Part shown: positions 44,718 to 52,737 of the stretch, one piece after another | Position numbering within the stretch: the first letter of the stretch is position 1 | How the letters are laid out: each line of letters begins with the position of its first letter | Assembly (NCBI GenBank): GCA_019347805.1 | Contig: JAHWKR010000019.1 | Span: forward strand, 1-55,644 | Reading direction: 5' to 3' | DNA length: 55,644 nt | Origin: Methanobacteriota archaeon | GTDB lineage: Archaea > Thermoplasmatota > E2 > JACPAO01 > JAHWKR01 | Program-made: the position numbers and the translations under genes | The notes under the pieces: generated by a model | Database searches by the model: none | What the model was told of the DNA's origin: nothing | The model's input: only the letters and a program-made list of their open reading frames with translations

Positions 44718-45869
44718 TCATTCTCCTACCCAGCTGGGGTCCTTGTGGGCGACCGCCTTGATGGTCCAGGTGCCGGAGACGTCCTCGGCGAAAAAGAGCG
44801 GGCGCATGGCATCCTCGCTCGGCATGATGAAGAGGTCGAACTCCCAAGCGGAGACATCGGCATAGGGCGAGTCGACCATCGAGAGGTCGACCGGGATGAC
44901 GAAATGTTTCGACCCGGCATCCTCTTCGGCCGGTTCGGGGAACGTGCCCCGGCGGGAATCGGACGCGGTGCGCATGAGCATGGCCATCTCGTGGTCGATG
45001 GGCGGGATGGCGGTGTCGATCTCCCATGACAACCACATCTCGAGGGTCCCGGTGCCGGGCGGGACCATGACGCCTTTCGGGAATCGCACGGTCATCTCGA
45101 CCTCTTCGGTCTGGAAGAGCGTCCGTTTGTAGGAGAACGCCCGCGTGTCCTCCATGAGCAGCATCTCTTCGGTCCCGTTCGCCCAATGGTCGGGATGGGC
45201 CGGGGCGTTCTCGATGTCGAAGCGCTTGAAGCCGGCGATGTGGACCGCAAGGTCGCCGTCGAGCCGGGCGACACCGGAATCGTCGACGGGCCGGACGTAG
45301 AAGGCCCAGCGGGTCGCTTGGCTGTGCGGGATGTCGGCCATCTCGTAGCTGAGGTTGAGGAGGACCGGTTCCCCGTCGACGACGACGGATTCGTGTTCGA
45401 TGAACTCTTTCTGGCTCGCCGGTTTGTAGTAGAACCGGAGGCCTTCCGGCGCTTCCTTGAGGCCGTCGAAGCCGAGTTCGATGCGCAGCTCTCCGGTGCC
45501 TTCGTAGACGAGGACGCCGTCGGGAAGGGTCCAGCGCAGACCCGGGTCCTCATAAAGCGGGTCGGGGACCTGGCCGGTGATGAACGTGCGCGCCATGGTC
45601 ATGAAGACGCCCCGGAACAGGTTCTCGTGCGCGGCGCCGGTCGACAGCGTCTCGTCCATGAGGATCACGGTGTCCGCGCCGCGCCAATAATCGTGCACAT
45701 GAGGTTGCGCCCCCACGGAGAGCCCTTTTTCGAGGTCCGTACCGTCGTCGATGACGGCCTCCCCGGACTCCGTCTCGAGCGGCTCACCGGGGGTGTCATG
45801 AGGCGCCTCGGTGCAGCCGGAAAGAAGGATGCCGAGGACGAGGACACCGACGAGGAAGAAGGGGCGCAT
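44718..45869 (-). CDS. Predicted lipoprotein, beta-sandwich
   Basis: 383 residues from ATG 45869, with AGCCATATAG (45891-45900) 26 nt upstream. Signal RPFFLVGVLVLGILLSGC (lipobox LSGC). Two similar beta domains: LVYEGTGELRIELGFDGL ... ATRWAFYVRPVDDSGVARLD, then VEMTVRFPKGVMVPPGTGTL ... ADVSAWEFDLFIMPSEDAM, followed by GTWTIKAVAHKDPSWVGE. The internal duplication (GTG-L.. strand, then W-F-hhh-P strand) suggests two Ig/jelly-roll-like repeats. Function unknown. Convergent with the DUF2797 gene (7 nt). Confidence 0.75.
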   Translation of the reverse strand: MRPFFLVGVLVLGILLSGCTEAPHDTPGEPLETESGEAVIDDGTDLEKGLSVGAQPHVHDYWRGADTVILMDETLSTGAAHENLFRGVFMTMARTFITGQVPDPLYEDPGLRWTLPDGVLVYEGTGELRIELGFDGLKEAPEGLRFYYKPASQKEFIEHESVVVDGEPVLLNLSYEMADIPHSQATRWAFYVRPVDDSGVARLDGDLAVHIAGFKRFDIENAPAHPDHWANGTEEMLLMEDTRAFSYKRTLFQTEEVEMTVRFPKGVMVPPGTGTLEMWLSWEIDTAIPPIDHEMAMLMRTASDSRRGTFPEPAEEDAGSKHFVIPVDLSMVDSPYADVSAWEFDLFIMPSEDAMRPLFFAEDVSGTWTIKAVAHKDPSWVGE

Positions 45870-45982
45870 CCCGGATGCGTCTGGTCGTGGCTATATGGCT
45901 TTTCTGTCACACGTCTCTGTCGAGGGGGGCGTTTGTCCCGGTCGGAACGGTCAAATACGGCCCCCTTTTAGCCCGGACCCGC

Positions 45983-46101
45983 CCCCGCTTAGCTCAGACT
46001 GGCTAGAGCGGCTGACTGTAGACCCTTTGTCGCTCAATGGGCGACTTGCGGTATCTTGTGCGGATATCAGCAGGTCTCCGGTTCAAATCCGGAAGCGGGG
46101 A
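45983..46101 (+). tRNA. tRNA-Tyr (anticodon GUA) with a 44-nt intron at 37/38
   Basis: Acceptor CCCCGCT pairs perfectly with AGCGGGG; the first pair is C1-G72, the archaeal tRNA-Tyr identity element. D arm GCTC/GAGC; anticodon stem GCTGA/TCAGC with loop CTGTAG-A; T arm TCCGG-TTCAAAT-CCGGA; discriminator A. The intron is 46022-46065, inserted after the base 3' to the anticodon, the canonical archaeal site cut by the tRNA splicing endonuclease. TATA-like TCAAATAC sits 28 nt upstream. CCA is not encoded. Confidence 0.93.
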
Positions 46102-46115
46102 TAACAAGGAGGGGA

Positions 46116-46158
46116 GGGGTGTGGGGAGGGGAACCTCAGGTTCCCCTCCCCACGTCCC
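46116..46158. repeat. Perfect GC-rich palindrome after tRNA-Tyr
   Basis: Arms GTGGGGAGGGGAACCT (46121-46136) and the exact complement (46138-46153) flank one C, with weaker pairing further out. Built like the palindrome at 1825-1865. It may form a terminator or processing hairpin after the tRNA, or belong to a dispersed palindrome family. Confidence 0.8.
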
Positions 46159-46265
46159 CCGCTCCCGCACACCTTTTCAAAGCCGCCCCCGCGGCATCCC
46201 TCTCATCTCCCCCTCCTTACCCTCCCCCCGCAACCCTTATCCCGGCCCAGCCCACCTTCGGGCCC

Positions 46266-47645
46266 ATGCGTGGCCACCGGTCTCTTTTCAACGCGCTCCT
46301 TGCGACGGTACTCGTCCTGAGCCTGCTCTCGGCCCCGGCGTGGGCCGGGCCCGGCCACCATCACGCCGGCGACGACCACCCGGACCCGGGCAAGACCGCG
46401 TCGTTCACGCTGTTTCCGGGCCACGAAGAAGTGGTCGACTCCGTGATGGCGCACGAGGACCATCCTTGGGTCACCCTCGAGCTCCTCGGCATGTCCGGCG
46501 AGGGGAGGCCCATCTATCTCGCCATCGTCGCCGATCCCGACTCGCCGGTGCCGATGGAGGAGCGCGTGCGCACTTTCATCTTCACGCAGCAGCACGGCAA
46601 TGAACCGGCGGGCACACCGGCTGCGCTCACCCTCCTCGACGACATCGCGAAAGGGGGCTCGATCGCCGAGACGCTCGAGAACCAGGTCCTCATCCTGCTT
46701 CCGATGGTCAACCCGGACGGCGCCGAGAAGGAGCAACGCCGCAATTCTCAGGACCGAGACATCAACCGCGACCACATCGGTCTCGAGACGCCGGAGGCGA
46801 ACCTGCTCCACGACGTCCTGAACCGGTTCGACCCGCATGTCGCGATGGACCACCACGAATACGGCGGCGTCGGGTTCGGCCACCCGGTGCCGGTGCGGCT
46901 CTACGACTACGACCTGACGACACTCTTCCCGGTGCACGGCAACGTCCGCATCCCGACCCGCGCCGCGGCGGAGGACCTCATGTACAAGGGCATCTGGCCG
47001 AAGGCGGAGGAAGCGGGCTACACCGCCAACGAGTATGGCGAGCAGACGGTCGCCGGCGTCCCCGTCGAACAGATCGCGGGCGGCCCCGACCCGGGCATCA
47101 TGCGCAACCACCTGGGACTGCACAACGTCGCCGGACTGCTCGTCGAGACCTTCGTGAACGCCCAGGACAACCCGTTCCATGACGCCGCCAGGCGCATCGC
47201 CATCCATGAGGTGGTGATGCGGGCGACGCTCGAATACGTGCACGATAACGCGGGACGCTTCAAGGCGGCGAAGGCGGAAAGCGGCGACCTCAATGTCCTC
47301 GAACCGATGGACCGCTACATCGAGGGTGACAAGGACGTCCCCCTTGCGGCGGCCTACAAGGTCCCGATGAACGACACGTTCGCCGCGCTCTTCGCCGCGC
47401 ATGGCCTCTCGGCAGGCATCCCGGTGATGGATGGCATGGTCCACAACATGGACGACCCGCACCAGGGCCATGTCGCGGCCATCCTGCATCCCGAGTCGGC
47501 CCGCATGGTCGTCGCCGGGGAGGCCACCGAGCGAGTCGAACCACCGGTGGTAGAGGCGCAAGCCCAGAAGGTGTCGGAATCACCGGTCGTCCCGGTCGTC
47601 ACCCTCCTCGGCTTGGCGCTCCTCCTCCTGCGTCGACGCTCCTGA
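46266..47645 (+). CDS. Exported M14 zinc carboxypeptidase with C-terminal anchor
   Basis: 459 residues from ATG 46266; CTTATC 27 nt upstream. Signal peptide SLFNALLATVLVLSLLSAPAWA, followed by a His/Asp-rich GHHHAGDDHPDPG. Zinc ligands: His110 and Glu113 in TQQHGNEPAG, and His196/197 in MDHHEYGG. Further family motifs are PMVNPDGAEKEQRRNSQDRD and INRDHIGLETPE, and the catalytic Glu is probably in GLLVETFVN. The C-terminus ESPVVPVVTLLGLALLLL plus RRRS is a proline/TM/Arg tail like that of the 8595 protein, so probably anchored at or processed on the outer surface. Cleaves C-terminal residues from extracellular peptides. Confidence 0.88.
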   Translation: MRGHRSLFNALLATVLVLSLLSAPAWAGPGHHHAGDDHPDPGKTASFTLFPGHEEVVDSVMAHEDHPWVTLELLGMSGEGRPIYLAIVADPDSPVPMEERVRTFIFTQQHGNEPAGTPAALTLLDDIAKGGSIAETLENQVLILLPMVNPDGAEKEQRRNSQDRDINRDHIGLETPEANLLHDVLNRFDPHVAMDHHEYGGVGFGHPVPVRLYDYDLTTLFPVHGNVRIPTRAAAEDLMYKGIWPKAEEAGYTANEYGEQTVAGVPVEQIAGGPDPGIMRNHLGLHNVAGLLVETFVNAQDNPFHDAARRIAIHEVVMRATLEYVHDNAGRFKAAKAESGDLNVLEPMDRYIEGDKDVPLAAAYKVPMNDTFAALFAAHGLSAGIPVMDGMVHNMDDPHQGHVAAILHPESARMVVAGEATERVEPPVVEAQAQKVSESPVVPVVTLLGLALLLLRRRS

Positions 47646-47672
47646 GCAGAAAACGCACCGCGACGGGCAAGG

Positions 47673-47680
47673 TTGATAAG
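47673..47680 (+). promoter_or_regulatory. TATA-like box for the MoaD-like/ThiI-like operon
   Basis: TTGATAAG centred about 26 nt before GTG 47702. Confidence 0.5.
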
Positions 47681-47701
47681 CGAGGGCTCGGCTCGACGCG
47701 C

Positions 47702-47962
47702 GTGCGCGTCATCGTGAGGCTCTTCAGCATCGTGCGTGAGTCCTGCGGAACGGAGCGGCTCGAACTGGAGCTCAAACCCGATGCCACCTTGGGGGACGCC
47801 GTCGAGGCGTTGCGTGCGCGGTTTCCTGAGGCGGAGGTTCTTTCAACCCCCATGGCTGAGGGCGGACTGCTCTTGGCGCTGAACCGGCGCCACGCGCGGC
47901 CGGACGAACCGGTCGCGGAGGGCGACGAGATCGCCCTCTTCCCACCTGTTTCGGGTGGATGA
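47702..47962 (+). CDS. MoaD/ThiS/SAMP-like ubiquitin-fold sulfur carrier
   Basis: 86 residues from GTG 47702. Beta-grasp pattern: RVIVRLFSIVRESCGTERLE, LGDAVEALRARFPEAEVL, LLLALNRRHARPDEPVAEGD, EIALFPPVSGG. It ends in the required Gly-Gly, so it can be adenylated and thiocarboxylated. It could serve molybdopterin, tRNA thiolation or protein conjugation (SAMP). The next gene overlaps or abuts it and encodes a ThiI-type sulfurtransferase, which favours a sulfur-relay role. Confidence 0.9.
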   Translation: MRVIVRLFSIVRESCGTERLELELKPDATLGDAVEALRARFPEAEVLSTPMAEGGLLLALNRRHARPDEPVAEGDEIALFPPVSGG

Positions 47963-47973
47963 AGGAGACAACA

Positions 47974-48699
47974 ATGACCGCCAACGACACGTCCATGGCA
48001 TCCGCCGAGACCCGAGCGGACGCGCCCGTGAAGCCGATGAAGGCCCTCGTCCTGCTTTCGGGCGGCATCGATTCGCCGGTCGCCATGTACGAGCTCATCC
48101 AGGACGGATGGGACGTCGCCGCGCTCCACATGGACAACCGTCCATTCACGGACGACACCTACATCGAGAAGGTGAAGATGCTCGTCGAGCAGGTCGAGAA
48201 GGTGACCGGTCGGACCATCCCGCTTTATGTCGCCGACCATGGCCGCAACCAGACCACCATCGCGCGCAAGCTGTCTGAGGACGGCGAGGCGACGACGCGC
48301 GGCCTGCAATGCGTATTGTGCAAGCGTCAGATGTACCGCACGGCGGAAGCCATCGCGCGCGAGGTCGGGGCCCACGCCATCGCGACCGGTGAGAGCCTGG
48401 GCCAGGTGGCGAGCCAGACGATGCACAATCTGGCGGTCGAGGACGACGCCATCTCGTTCCCGATGGTGCGCCCGCTTCTGGGTCTCGACAAGGAGGACAT
48501 CATCGAGGTGGCGCGCCGCATCGGCACGTTCGAGGTCTCGACCATCCCGAGCCTCTGCTGCTCCATCCTGCCGGACCGTCCCGCGACCCATTCGAGCCTC
48601 GACCGGGTGCTGCCCTACGAAGAGCAGATCGGTGCCGGGGAACTCTTGAAGGTCTCGATGGCGAACCTGAAGGGTCCCGCCGAATCGCGAGACGCCTGA
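47974..48699 (+). CDS. ThiI-type PP-loop ATPase lacking THUMP domain
   Basis: 241 residues from ATG 47974, 5-6 nt after AAGGAG; ATG 47959 in the same frame overlaps the previous stop. PP-loop SGGIDSPVA at about 29-37, DNRPFTDDTYIEKVKMLVEQ, Cys113 and Cys116 in LQCVLCKRQMYRTAEAIARE, ATGESLGQVASQTMHNLAVE and RPLLGLDKEDIIEVARRIGT, all ThiI catalytic-domain landmarks. A Cys195-Cys196 pair lies in SLCCSIL. Usual ThiI has N-terminal ferredoxin-like and THUMP domains for tRNA binding; both are missing here, as in some archaeal paralogues. Probably adenylates a tRNA base for sulfur insertion, with the upstream carrier as sulfur donor. Confidence 0.88.
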   Translation: MTANDTSMASAETRADAPVKPMKALVLLSGGIDSPVAMYELIQDGWDVAALHMDNRPFTDDTYIEKVKMLVEQVEKVTGRTIPLYVADHGRNQTTIARKLSEDGEATTRGLQCVLCKRQMYRTAEAIAREVGAHAIATGESLGQVASQTMHNLAVEDDAISFPMVRPLLGLDKEDIIEVARRIGTFEVSTIPSLCCSILPDRPATHSSLDRVLPYEEQIGAGELLKVSMANLKGPAESRDA

Positions 48700-48705
48700 A
48701 CCAGG

Positions 48706-48713
48706 TTTATAAG
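48706..48713 (+). promoter_or_regulatory. TATA box for the membrane protein/regulator pair
   Basis: TTTATAAG centred 27 nt before ATG 48736. Confidence 0.6.
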
Positions 48714-48735
48714 AAACCGGCCCGTCGCCGGAGTC

Positions 48736-49026
48736 ATGTTCCAGGACCCCGGGGACCTCGCCATGGCCACGTCGACCATCGTCGCGGCCTTGGCGATCGT
48801 GATGGGTTGGTTGTCGCTGCGTTCCTATCACGCGACCGGCAACGTACGCATCCTGTTCGTCGCGGTGGCGTTCGCCGTCTTCATCCTCAAGGCGCTCTTC
48901 GTCGTCACCAACGAACTGGCCGACCCGCACTTCGTCGACCACCATGTCGCCCTCTACATCAGCGGGCTTTTCGACGTCGTGATCGTGCTGCTCCTGTTCG
49001 TCCCGTTCGTGGCGCGCGGCAGGTGA
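48736..49026 (+). CDS. Three-TM membrane protein paired with a regulator
   Basis: 96 residues. TM1 TSTIVAALAIVMGWLSLRSY, TM2 VRILFVAVAFAVFILKALFV, a short loop NELADPHFVDHHV, TM3 ALYISGLFDVVIVLLLFVPF. Four nt separate it from the two-winged-helix regulator at 49031. Such small membrane proteins next to winged-helix proteins recur in archaea (DUF7521-like), suggesting a membrane sensor-regulator pair; that link is inference. Confidence 0.75.
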   Translation: MFQDPGDLAMATSTIVAALAIVMGWLSLRSYHATGNVRILFVAVAFAVFILKALFVVTNELADPHFVDHHVALYISGLFDVVIVLLLFVPFVARGR

Positions 49027-49030
49027 ACCG

Positions 49031-49582
49031 ATGCCGGACGAGGAGTCGACGCGGGAGCGGGTCCTGGAGACCATACGGCGCTTCCCGGGCATCCATCTGC
49101 GTGGGCTCATCAAGGAGCTCGACACCTCGACGGCGCTCGCCAGATACCACATCCAGGTGCTCGAGAAGGAGGGGCGGGTGCGCAGCAGCGAGGTCGGCGG
49201 GTTCGTGCGCTATTTCCCGGTCGAGGACTACAAGGAACTGTCGCGCGACGAGCGCGAGATGCTGAACGTACTGCGCCAGGAGCGGCCGCTCGAGATCGTC
49301 CTCACGCTCCTCGAGTTCGGTCCGATGCAGCACCGTGATCTCTTGGAGACCATGGGGGGATCGAAGGGCACCCTGACGTATCACCTGGACAAGCTCGTCG
49401 CGGCCGGGATCGTCCGCAAGGTCTCGCGTGGGCCTGAGCGCGGCTTCCATCTCGTCGACGCGGACCGGGTGCGTGCACTTCTTTCGCGCTATGAACCGGT
49501 ACCGGCGCTCCTGTCGCATGTGCACGACCTGTGGGACGACCTCTTCCGCGGGCATCGTACGAACGACGACAAAGGCGGATAG
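49031..49582 (+). CDS. Transcription regulator with two winged-helix domains
   Basis: 183 residues. First winged helix about 8-65 (TRERVLETIRRFPGIHLRGL, ALARYHIQVLEKEGRVRSSE with wing GGFVRYFPVED). Second about 75-150 (EREMLNVLRQERPLEIVLTL, HRDLLETMGGSKGTLTYHLD, KLVAAGIVRKVSRGPERGFH). Both have the YH(I/L)xxLxxxG recognition-helix pattern of archaeal ArsR/MarR-like regulators. It ends helical and charged. Co-transcribed with the upstream membrane protein. Targets unknown. Confidence 0.85.
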   Translation: MPDEESTRERVLETIRRFPGIHLRGLIKELDTSTALARYHIQVLEKEGRVRSSEVGGFVRYFPVEDYKELSRDEREMLNVLRQERPLEIVLTLLEFGPMQHRDLLETMGGSKGTLTYHLDKLVAAGIVRKVSRGPERGFHLVDADRVRALLSRYEPVPALLSHVHDLWDDLFRGHRTNDDKGG

Positions 49583-49657
49583 CCACCACCCGACCGCGCG
49601 CAGAAAGGCGCATCGCCACCACCATGCTCTTATACATCCGAACGGAAGGCGGCCTTC

Positions 49658-49978
49658 GTGCCCCTTCTCCGGCCCTGCAAGAACACCGCCGCCTTCGAGG
49701 CGTTGCCGGACCGTCCGCTCCAGGTCGACCTCGACCGGTTGGAGTCGGTGCTGGTGGGAGCAGGCTGGTCGCTCGTCGTCAACGCCGCGGTCATGCTCAT
49801 CGTCCGCAAGGAGACCGAGGTGTCGGTCTACCGCTCCGGCAAGGTGCTCATCAAGACCCGCGACCCGGACGAGGCGCTCGGCGTCTATCGGGCCGTCTTC
49901 CGCCATGTCCAGGAGGACGCGCCGGACGACCCGCAGGTCGAAGGGCTCGACCGCCTCGCCCGCAAGGCGAAGGCCTAA
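49658..49978 (+). CDS. Hypothetical protein, single small alpha/beta domain
   Basis: 106 residues from GTG 49658, with TTATACAT (49630-49637) about 25 nt upstream. Order: FEALPDRPLQVDLDRLESVL, AGWSLVVNAAVMLIVRKETE, VSVYRSGKVLIKTRDPDEAL, GVYRAVFRHVQ. The strand-turn VSVYRSGKVLIKT followed by a helix resembles half of a TBP-like or KEOPS Pcc1-like fold (sheet with xxxSGKxxxxG turn). I do not assign it. Confidence 0.6.
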   Translation: MPLLRPCKNTAAFEALPDRPLQVDLDRLESVLVGAGWSLVVNAAVMLIVRKETEVSVYRSGKVLIKTRDPDEALGVYRAVFRHVQEDAPDDPQVEGLDRLARKAKA

Positions 49979-50013
49979 AGACGCTCCGGATTCCCTGACC
50001 CCGACCTGGACCC

Positions 50014-51243
50014 ATGATGTCGCTCGCCGCGCTCCGACAGGACTTTCCGCTCCTTACGCGCCCACACCACGAGCGGCCGGTCTATTTCGACAACGCCTGT
50101 GTCACCCTCAAGCCCGAACCGGTCATCCAGGCGATCCTGGAATACTACCGGGATTATCCTGCCTGTGGCGAGCGCAGCGTGCATCGCCTCTCCAACAAGG
50201 TGACGCTCGCGGTGGAGCGCGCCCGGGAACGGCTCGCCGCATTGGTCGGCGCCACCGCCGCCCACCAGGTCGTCTTCACCAAGAACGCCACCGAAGCGAT
50301 CAACCATGTCGCCTGGGGACTGCCGATGGAGCGCGGTGACGTCGTCCTGACCTCAGACAAGGAGCACAACTCGAACCTCGTCCCGTGGTTGCGCCGCGCC
50401 GAGTTCGAAGGCACACGCCACGCCTTCTTCGCCACGACGGAAGACGGCGCCTACGATGCCGAGGGGTTCAAAGAAGCCGTCTCCGCGCACAAGGGCCGCC
50501 TGCGGCTCGTCGCTGTGCATCAGACATCCAACCTGGACGGCCAGAGCCTTCCGGTCGCCGAGATCACCGAGGTCGCCCACGACGCCGGTGCCCGGGTGCT
50601 CATCGACGGTGCCCAGTCGGTCCCGCATCTCCCGGTCGATGTCGAACGGTTCGGCGTCGACTATCTCGCCTGGTCCGTGCACAAGATGATGGGACCGAGC
50701 GGTGTCGGCTGCCTCTATGGCACCGACGAAGCGCTCCGGGTCCTCAGACCGCGTTTCCTTGGCGGCAACACAGTGGCCGAGACACGCCTCGATGGCTTCA
50801 CGCTCCTCGACCCCCCGCACACGTTCGAAGCCGGCTTGCAGGATTATGCCGGCATGATCGGCGCCGGAGCCGCAGCCGATTATCTCATGCGGCTCGGTCC
50901 CGCCGAGGTCCACGAACATGTCACCAAGCTCAACCGTCATCTCACCGATGGCTTGGAAGCGCGGGACCTTGCGGTCGTCCATGGCCCCCAGGATCCCGCC
51001 TTGCGGGGTTCCATCGTGCCCTTCACCGTGCCCGGGTTGGACAGCCATGACGTCGCGCTCTACCTTGACGAGAAGGCGAACGTCTGCATCCGGAGCGGCG
51101 CCCACTGCGTCCACAGCTGGTTGAACGCCCGCGGTGCCGGCGGCTGGGCGCGGGCGAGCCTCTATGCCTACAACACGACCGAGGAATGCGACCTCTTCCT
51201 TGACGCCCTCGCCACATTGAAGACCCACCTGGAGGCGGCGTGA
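50014..51243 (+). CDS. Class V aminotransferase, cysteine desulfurase (SufS/Csd-like)
   Basis: 409 residues (ATG 50017 also possible). PLP-dependent; releases sulfur from cysteine as enzyme persulfide for Fe-S clusters or tRNA thiolation. YFDNACVTLKPEPVIQAILE at the N-terminus, FTKNATEAINHVAWGL, LTSDKEHNSNLVPWLRRAE, VLIDGAQSVPHLPVDVERFG, PLP lysine Lys224 in SVHKMMGPSGVGCLYG, and catalytic Cys365 in IRSGAHCVHSWLN, the group II (SufS) arrangement. The next gene overlaps its stop by one base. Together with the MoaD-like and ThiI-like genes 1.3 kb upstream it makes a sulfur-transfer neighbourhood. Confidence 0.9.
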   Translation: MMSLAALRQDFPLLTRPHHERPVYFDNACVTLKPEPVIQAILEYYRDYPACGERSVHRLSNKVTLAVERARERLAALVGATAAHQVVFTKNATEAINHVAWGLPMERGDVVLTSDKEHNSNLVPWLRRAEFEGTRHAFFATTEDGAYDAEGFKEAVSAHKGRLRLVAVHQTSNLDGQSLPVAEITEVAHDAGARVLIDGAQSVPHLPVDVERFGVDYLAWSVHKMMGPSGVGCLYGTDEALRVLRPRFLGGNTVAETRLDGFTLLDPPHTFEAGLQDYAGMIGAGAAADYLMRLGPAEVHEHVTKLNRHLTDGLEARDLAVVHGPQDPALRGSIVPFTVPGLDSHDVALYLDEKANVCIRSGAHCVHSWLNARGAGGWARASLYAYNTTEECDLFLDALATLKTHLEAA

Positions 51244-51803
51244 TGGGCGACAAGGTGCTCTTTCTCGACCGAGACGGCGTCATCAACGAACACCCGCGCA
51301 CACCGCGCACGTGGGAGGAATTCCGCTTCCTGCCCGGTGTCCCAGAAGCGCTCGCCGAAGCGACCCAGGACGGCTGGCGCATCGTCGTCGTCACCAACAA
51401 GGGCATCGTCGGATCACGCCTCCTGGCGCGCAAGGTGTCGGACGAGATCAACCGCCGCATGGTGGAGGCCCTTGCCGCCCAGGGTGCCCGTATCGAGGCG
51501 GTCTACGCCTGCAACCACTTTCCCCATGGCCTCTGCCGTTGCCGCAAGCCGAAGGCGGGACTGCTCGAGGACGCCAAGCGCGACCTTCGGCTCGACCCCG
51601 AGGTCTGCTGGATGGTCGGCGACAACGCCACCGATGTCGCGGCGGGCAAGAAGGCGGGCTGCCGGACGGTCCTGCTTACCAGCTCCAAGCCCCGCACGAA
51701 GCTCATGGCGAAGCTCAAGAGCCTGGGGGTCGAACCCGACCATTGGGCCGTCGGCCTGAGCGAAGCGTGGCGTGACGACATCGCGCCGAGCGCGCGGAAG
51801 TAG
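51243..51803 (+). CDS. HAD-IIIA phosphatase, GmhB/HisB-N-like
   Basis: 186 residues from ATG 51243 (GTG 51240 is possible). HAD motif I FLDRDGVINE with both Asp, motif II VVVTNKG, zinc loop CNHFPHGLCRCRKPKAGLLE (CxH...CxC, plus motif III Lys), and motif IV MVGDNATDVAAGKKAG. These match D-glycero-manno-heptose 1,7-bisphosphate phosphatase and histidinol phosphatase. Without heptose or histidine genes nearby the substrate is open. Usual GmhB length. Confidence 0.87.
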   Translation: MGDKVLFLDRDGVINEHPRTPRTWEEFRFLPGVPEALAEATQDGWRIVVVTNKGIVGSRLLARKVSDEINRRMVEALAAQGARIEAVYACNHFPHGLCRCRKPKAGLLEDAKRDLRLDPEVCWMVGDNATDVAAGKKAGCRTVLLTSSKPRTKLMAKLKSLGVEPDHWAVGLSEAWRDDIAPSARK

Positions 51804-51806
51804 AAG

Positions 51807-51877
51807 AGGGGGGATCGGGATTTGAACCCGAGTGTGCGGATCTGCAGTCCGCCACATAGCCTCTCTGTCATCCCCCC
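51807..51877 (-). tRNA. tRNA-Cys (anticodon GCA)
   Basis: Acceptor GGGGGGA pairs with TCCCCCC, the anticodon stem is GCGGA/TCCGC with loop CTGCAGA (anticodon GCA), the T arm has CGGG-TTCAAAT-CCCG, and the discriminator is U, the tRNA-Cys identity base. No intron, no encoded CCA. Located 4 bp after the HAD gene stop, on the opposite strand. The following 164 bp to kptA show only a TATA-like CTTCAAGTA for kptA and a GTGGAG...CTCCAC inverted repeat (51938-51958). Confidence 0.93.
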
Positions 51878-52041
51878 AAAGGGACCAAAAAAGAGGGCCG
51901 GGATGCGTCGCAAATGCTCGTCTTTCTTAAGCCTTGCGTGGAGGTGTCGATGCTCCACAGGAGGGACGGCAAAACAGTGCGGACCGGTCTTCTCGCCCCC
52001 GTAGCTTCAAGTAGGACCCCCGGATGTAGGCCCGATTCGAA

Positions 52042-52716
52042 ATGCTGGCGGAGTGCAAGGATCATGGATACTTCCGCGGTGAGACCTGTCCCGAGTGCGG
52101 CGACAAGGGCCGCTTCCTCATGAACGACCAGGAACTCGACCGTGTCGGCCGCATCATGGCCGGGATCCTCCGCCATTTCCCCGACCGGTTCGACCTGACG
52201 ATGGACTCGTACGGTTGGGTGGACATGCGCGACATGGTCGACGCGGTGCGTGACTCGAAGAACCGGCTCCACTGGCTCCGGCCCCACCACATCGAGGCCA
52301 TCGCCGACACCGACGAGAAGGGCCGCTACCAGGTCGACGGCGGCATGGTGCGCGCCACCTACGGCCACAGCCTCGACGTGGTCCTCGACGACCTTCCGCT
52401 CTGCCAGGTGGAAGAGCTCTTCTATCCGGTCTCCGAAGAGGAGCAGGACATCGTCCTCGAGGCGGGCCTGCACCCGACCGACCGCAAGAAGCTGCATCTT
52501 TCCGGGTCCTACGCCTCGGCCCACGAGGCGGGACGCGTGCGCATCGAGGAGCCCATCATCCTGCGCATCGACGCCAAGGCGGCGGTCACCAACGGGGTCG
52601 ACATCCGGCGCGCCGGCAAACAGGTCTACATCGCCGAGGACATCGGCCCGGAATACCTCGAGGTGGCCGAGGAGCCGGAGGATTTCCAGGTGCCCGAGAC
52701 CGTAGAGGTCGAATAG
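52042..52716 (+). CDS. kptA: RNA 2'-phosphotransferase (KptA/Tpt1)
   Basis: 224 residues. NAD-dependent removal of a 2'-phosphate from RNA or DNA ends. An N-terminal zinc knuckle CKDHGYFRGETCPECGDKG precedes the catalytic fold, as in many archaeal KptA proteins. RVGRIMAGILRHFPDRFDLT, YGWVDMRDMVDAVR, then GMVRATYGHSLDV (RNA-binding RxxxxHS), LFYPVSEEE, GLHPTDRKKLHLSGSYASAH and RVRIEEPIILRIDAKAAVTNG form the ART-like NAD site. Followed by lutA after 21 nt. Confidence 0.93.
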   Translation: MLAECKDHGYFRGETCPECGDKGRFLMNDQELDRVGRIMAGILRHFPDRFDLTMDSYGWVDMRDMVDAVRDSKNRLHWLRPHHIEAIADTDEKGRYQVDGGMVRATYGHSLDVVLDDLPLCQVEELFYPVSEEEQDIVLEAGLHPTDRKKLHLSGSYASAHEAGRVRIEEPIILRIDAKAAVTNGVDIRRAGKQVYIAEDIGPEYLEVAEEPEDFQVPETVEVE

Positions 52717-52737
52717 ACCCCCGCGCATCGCGCCGCG

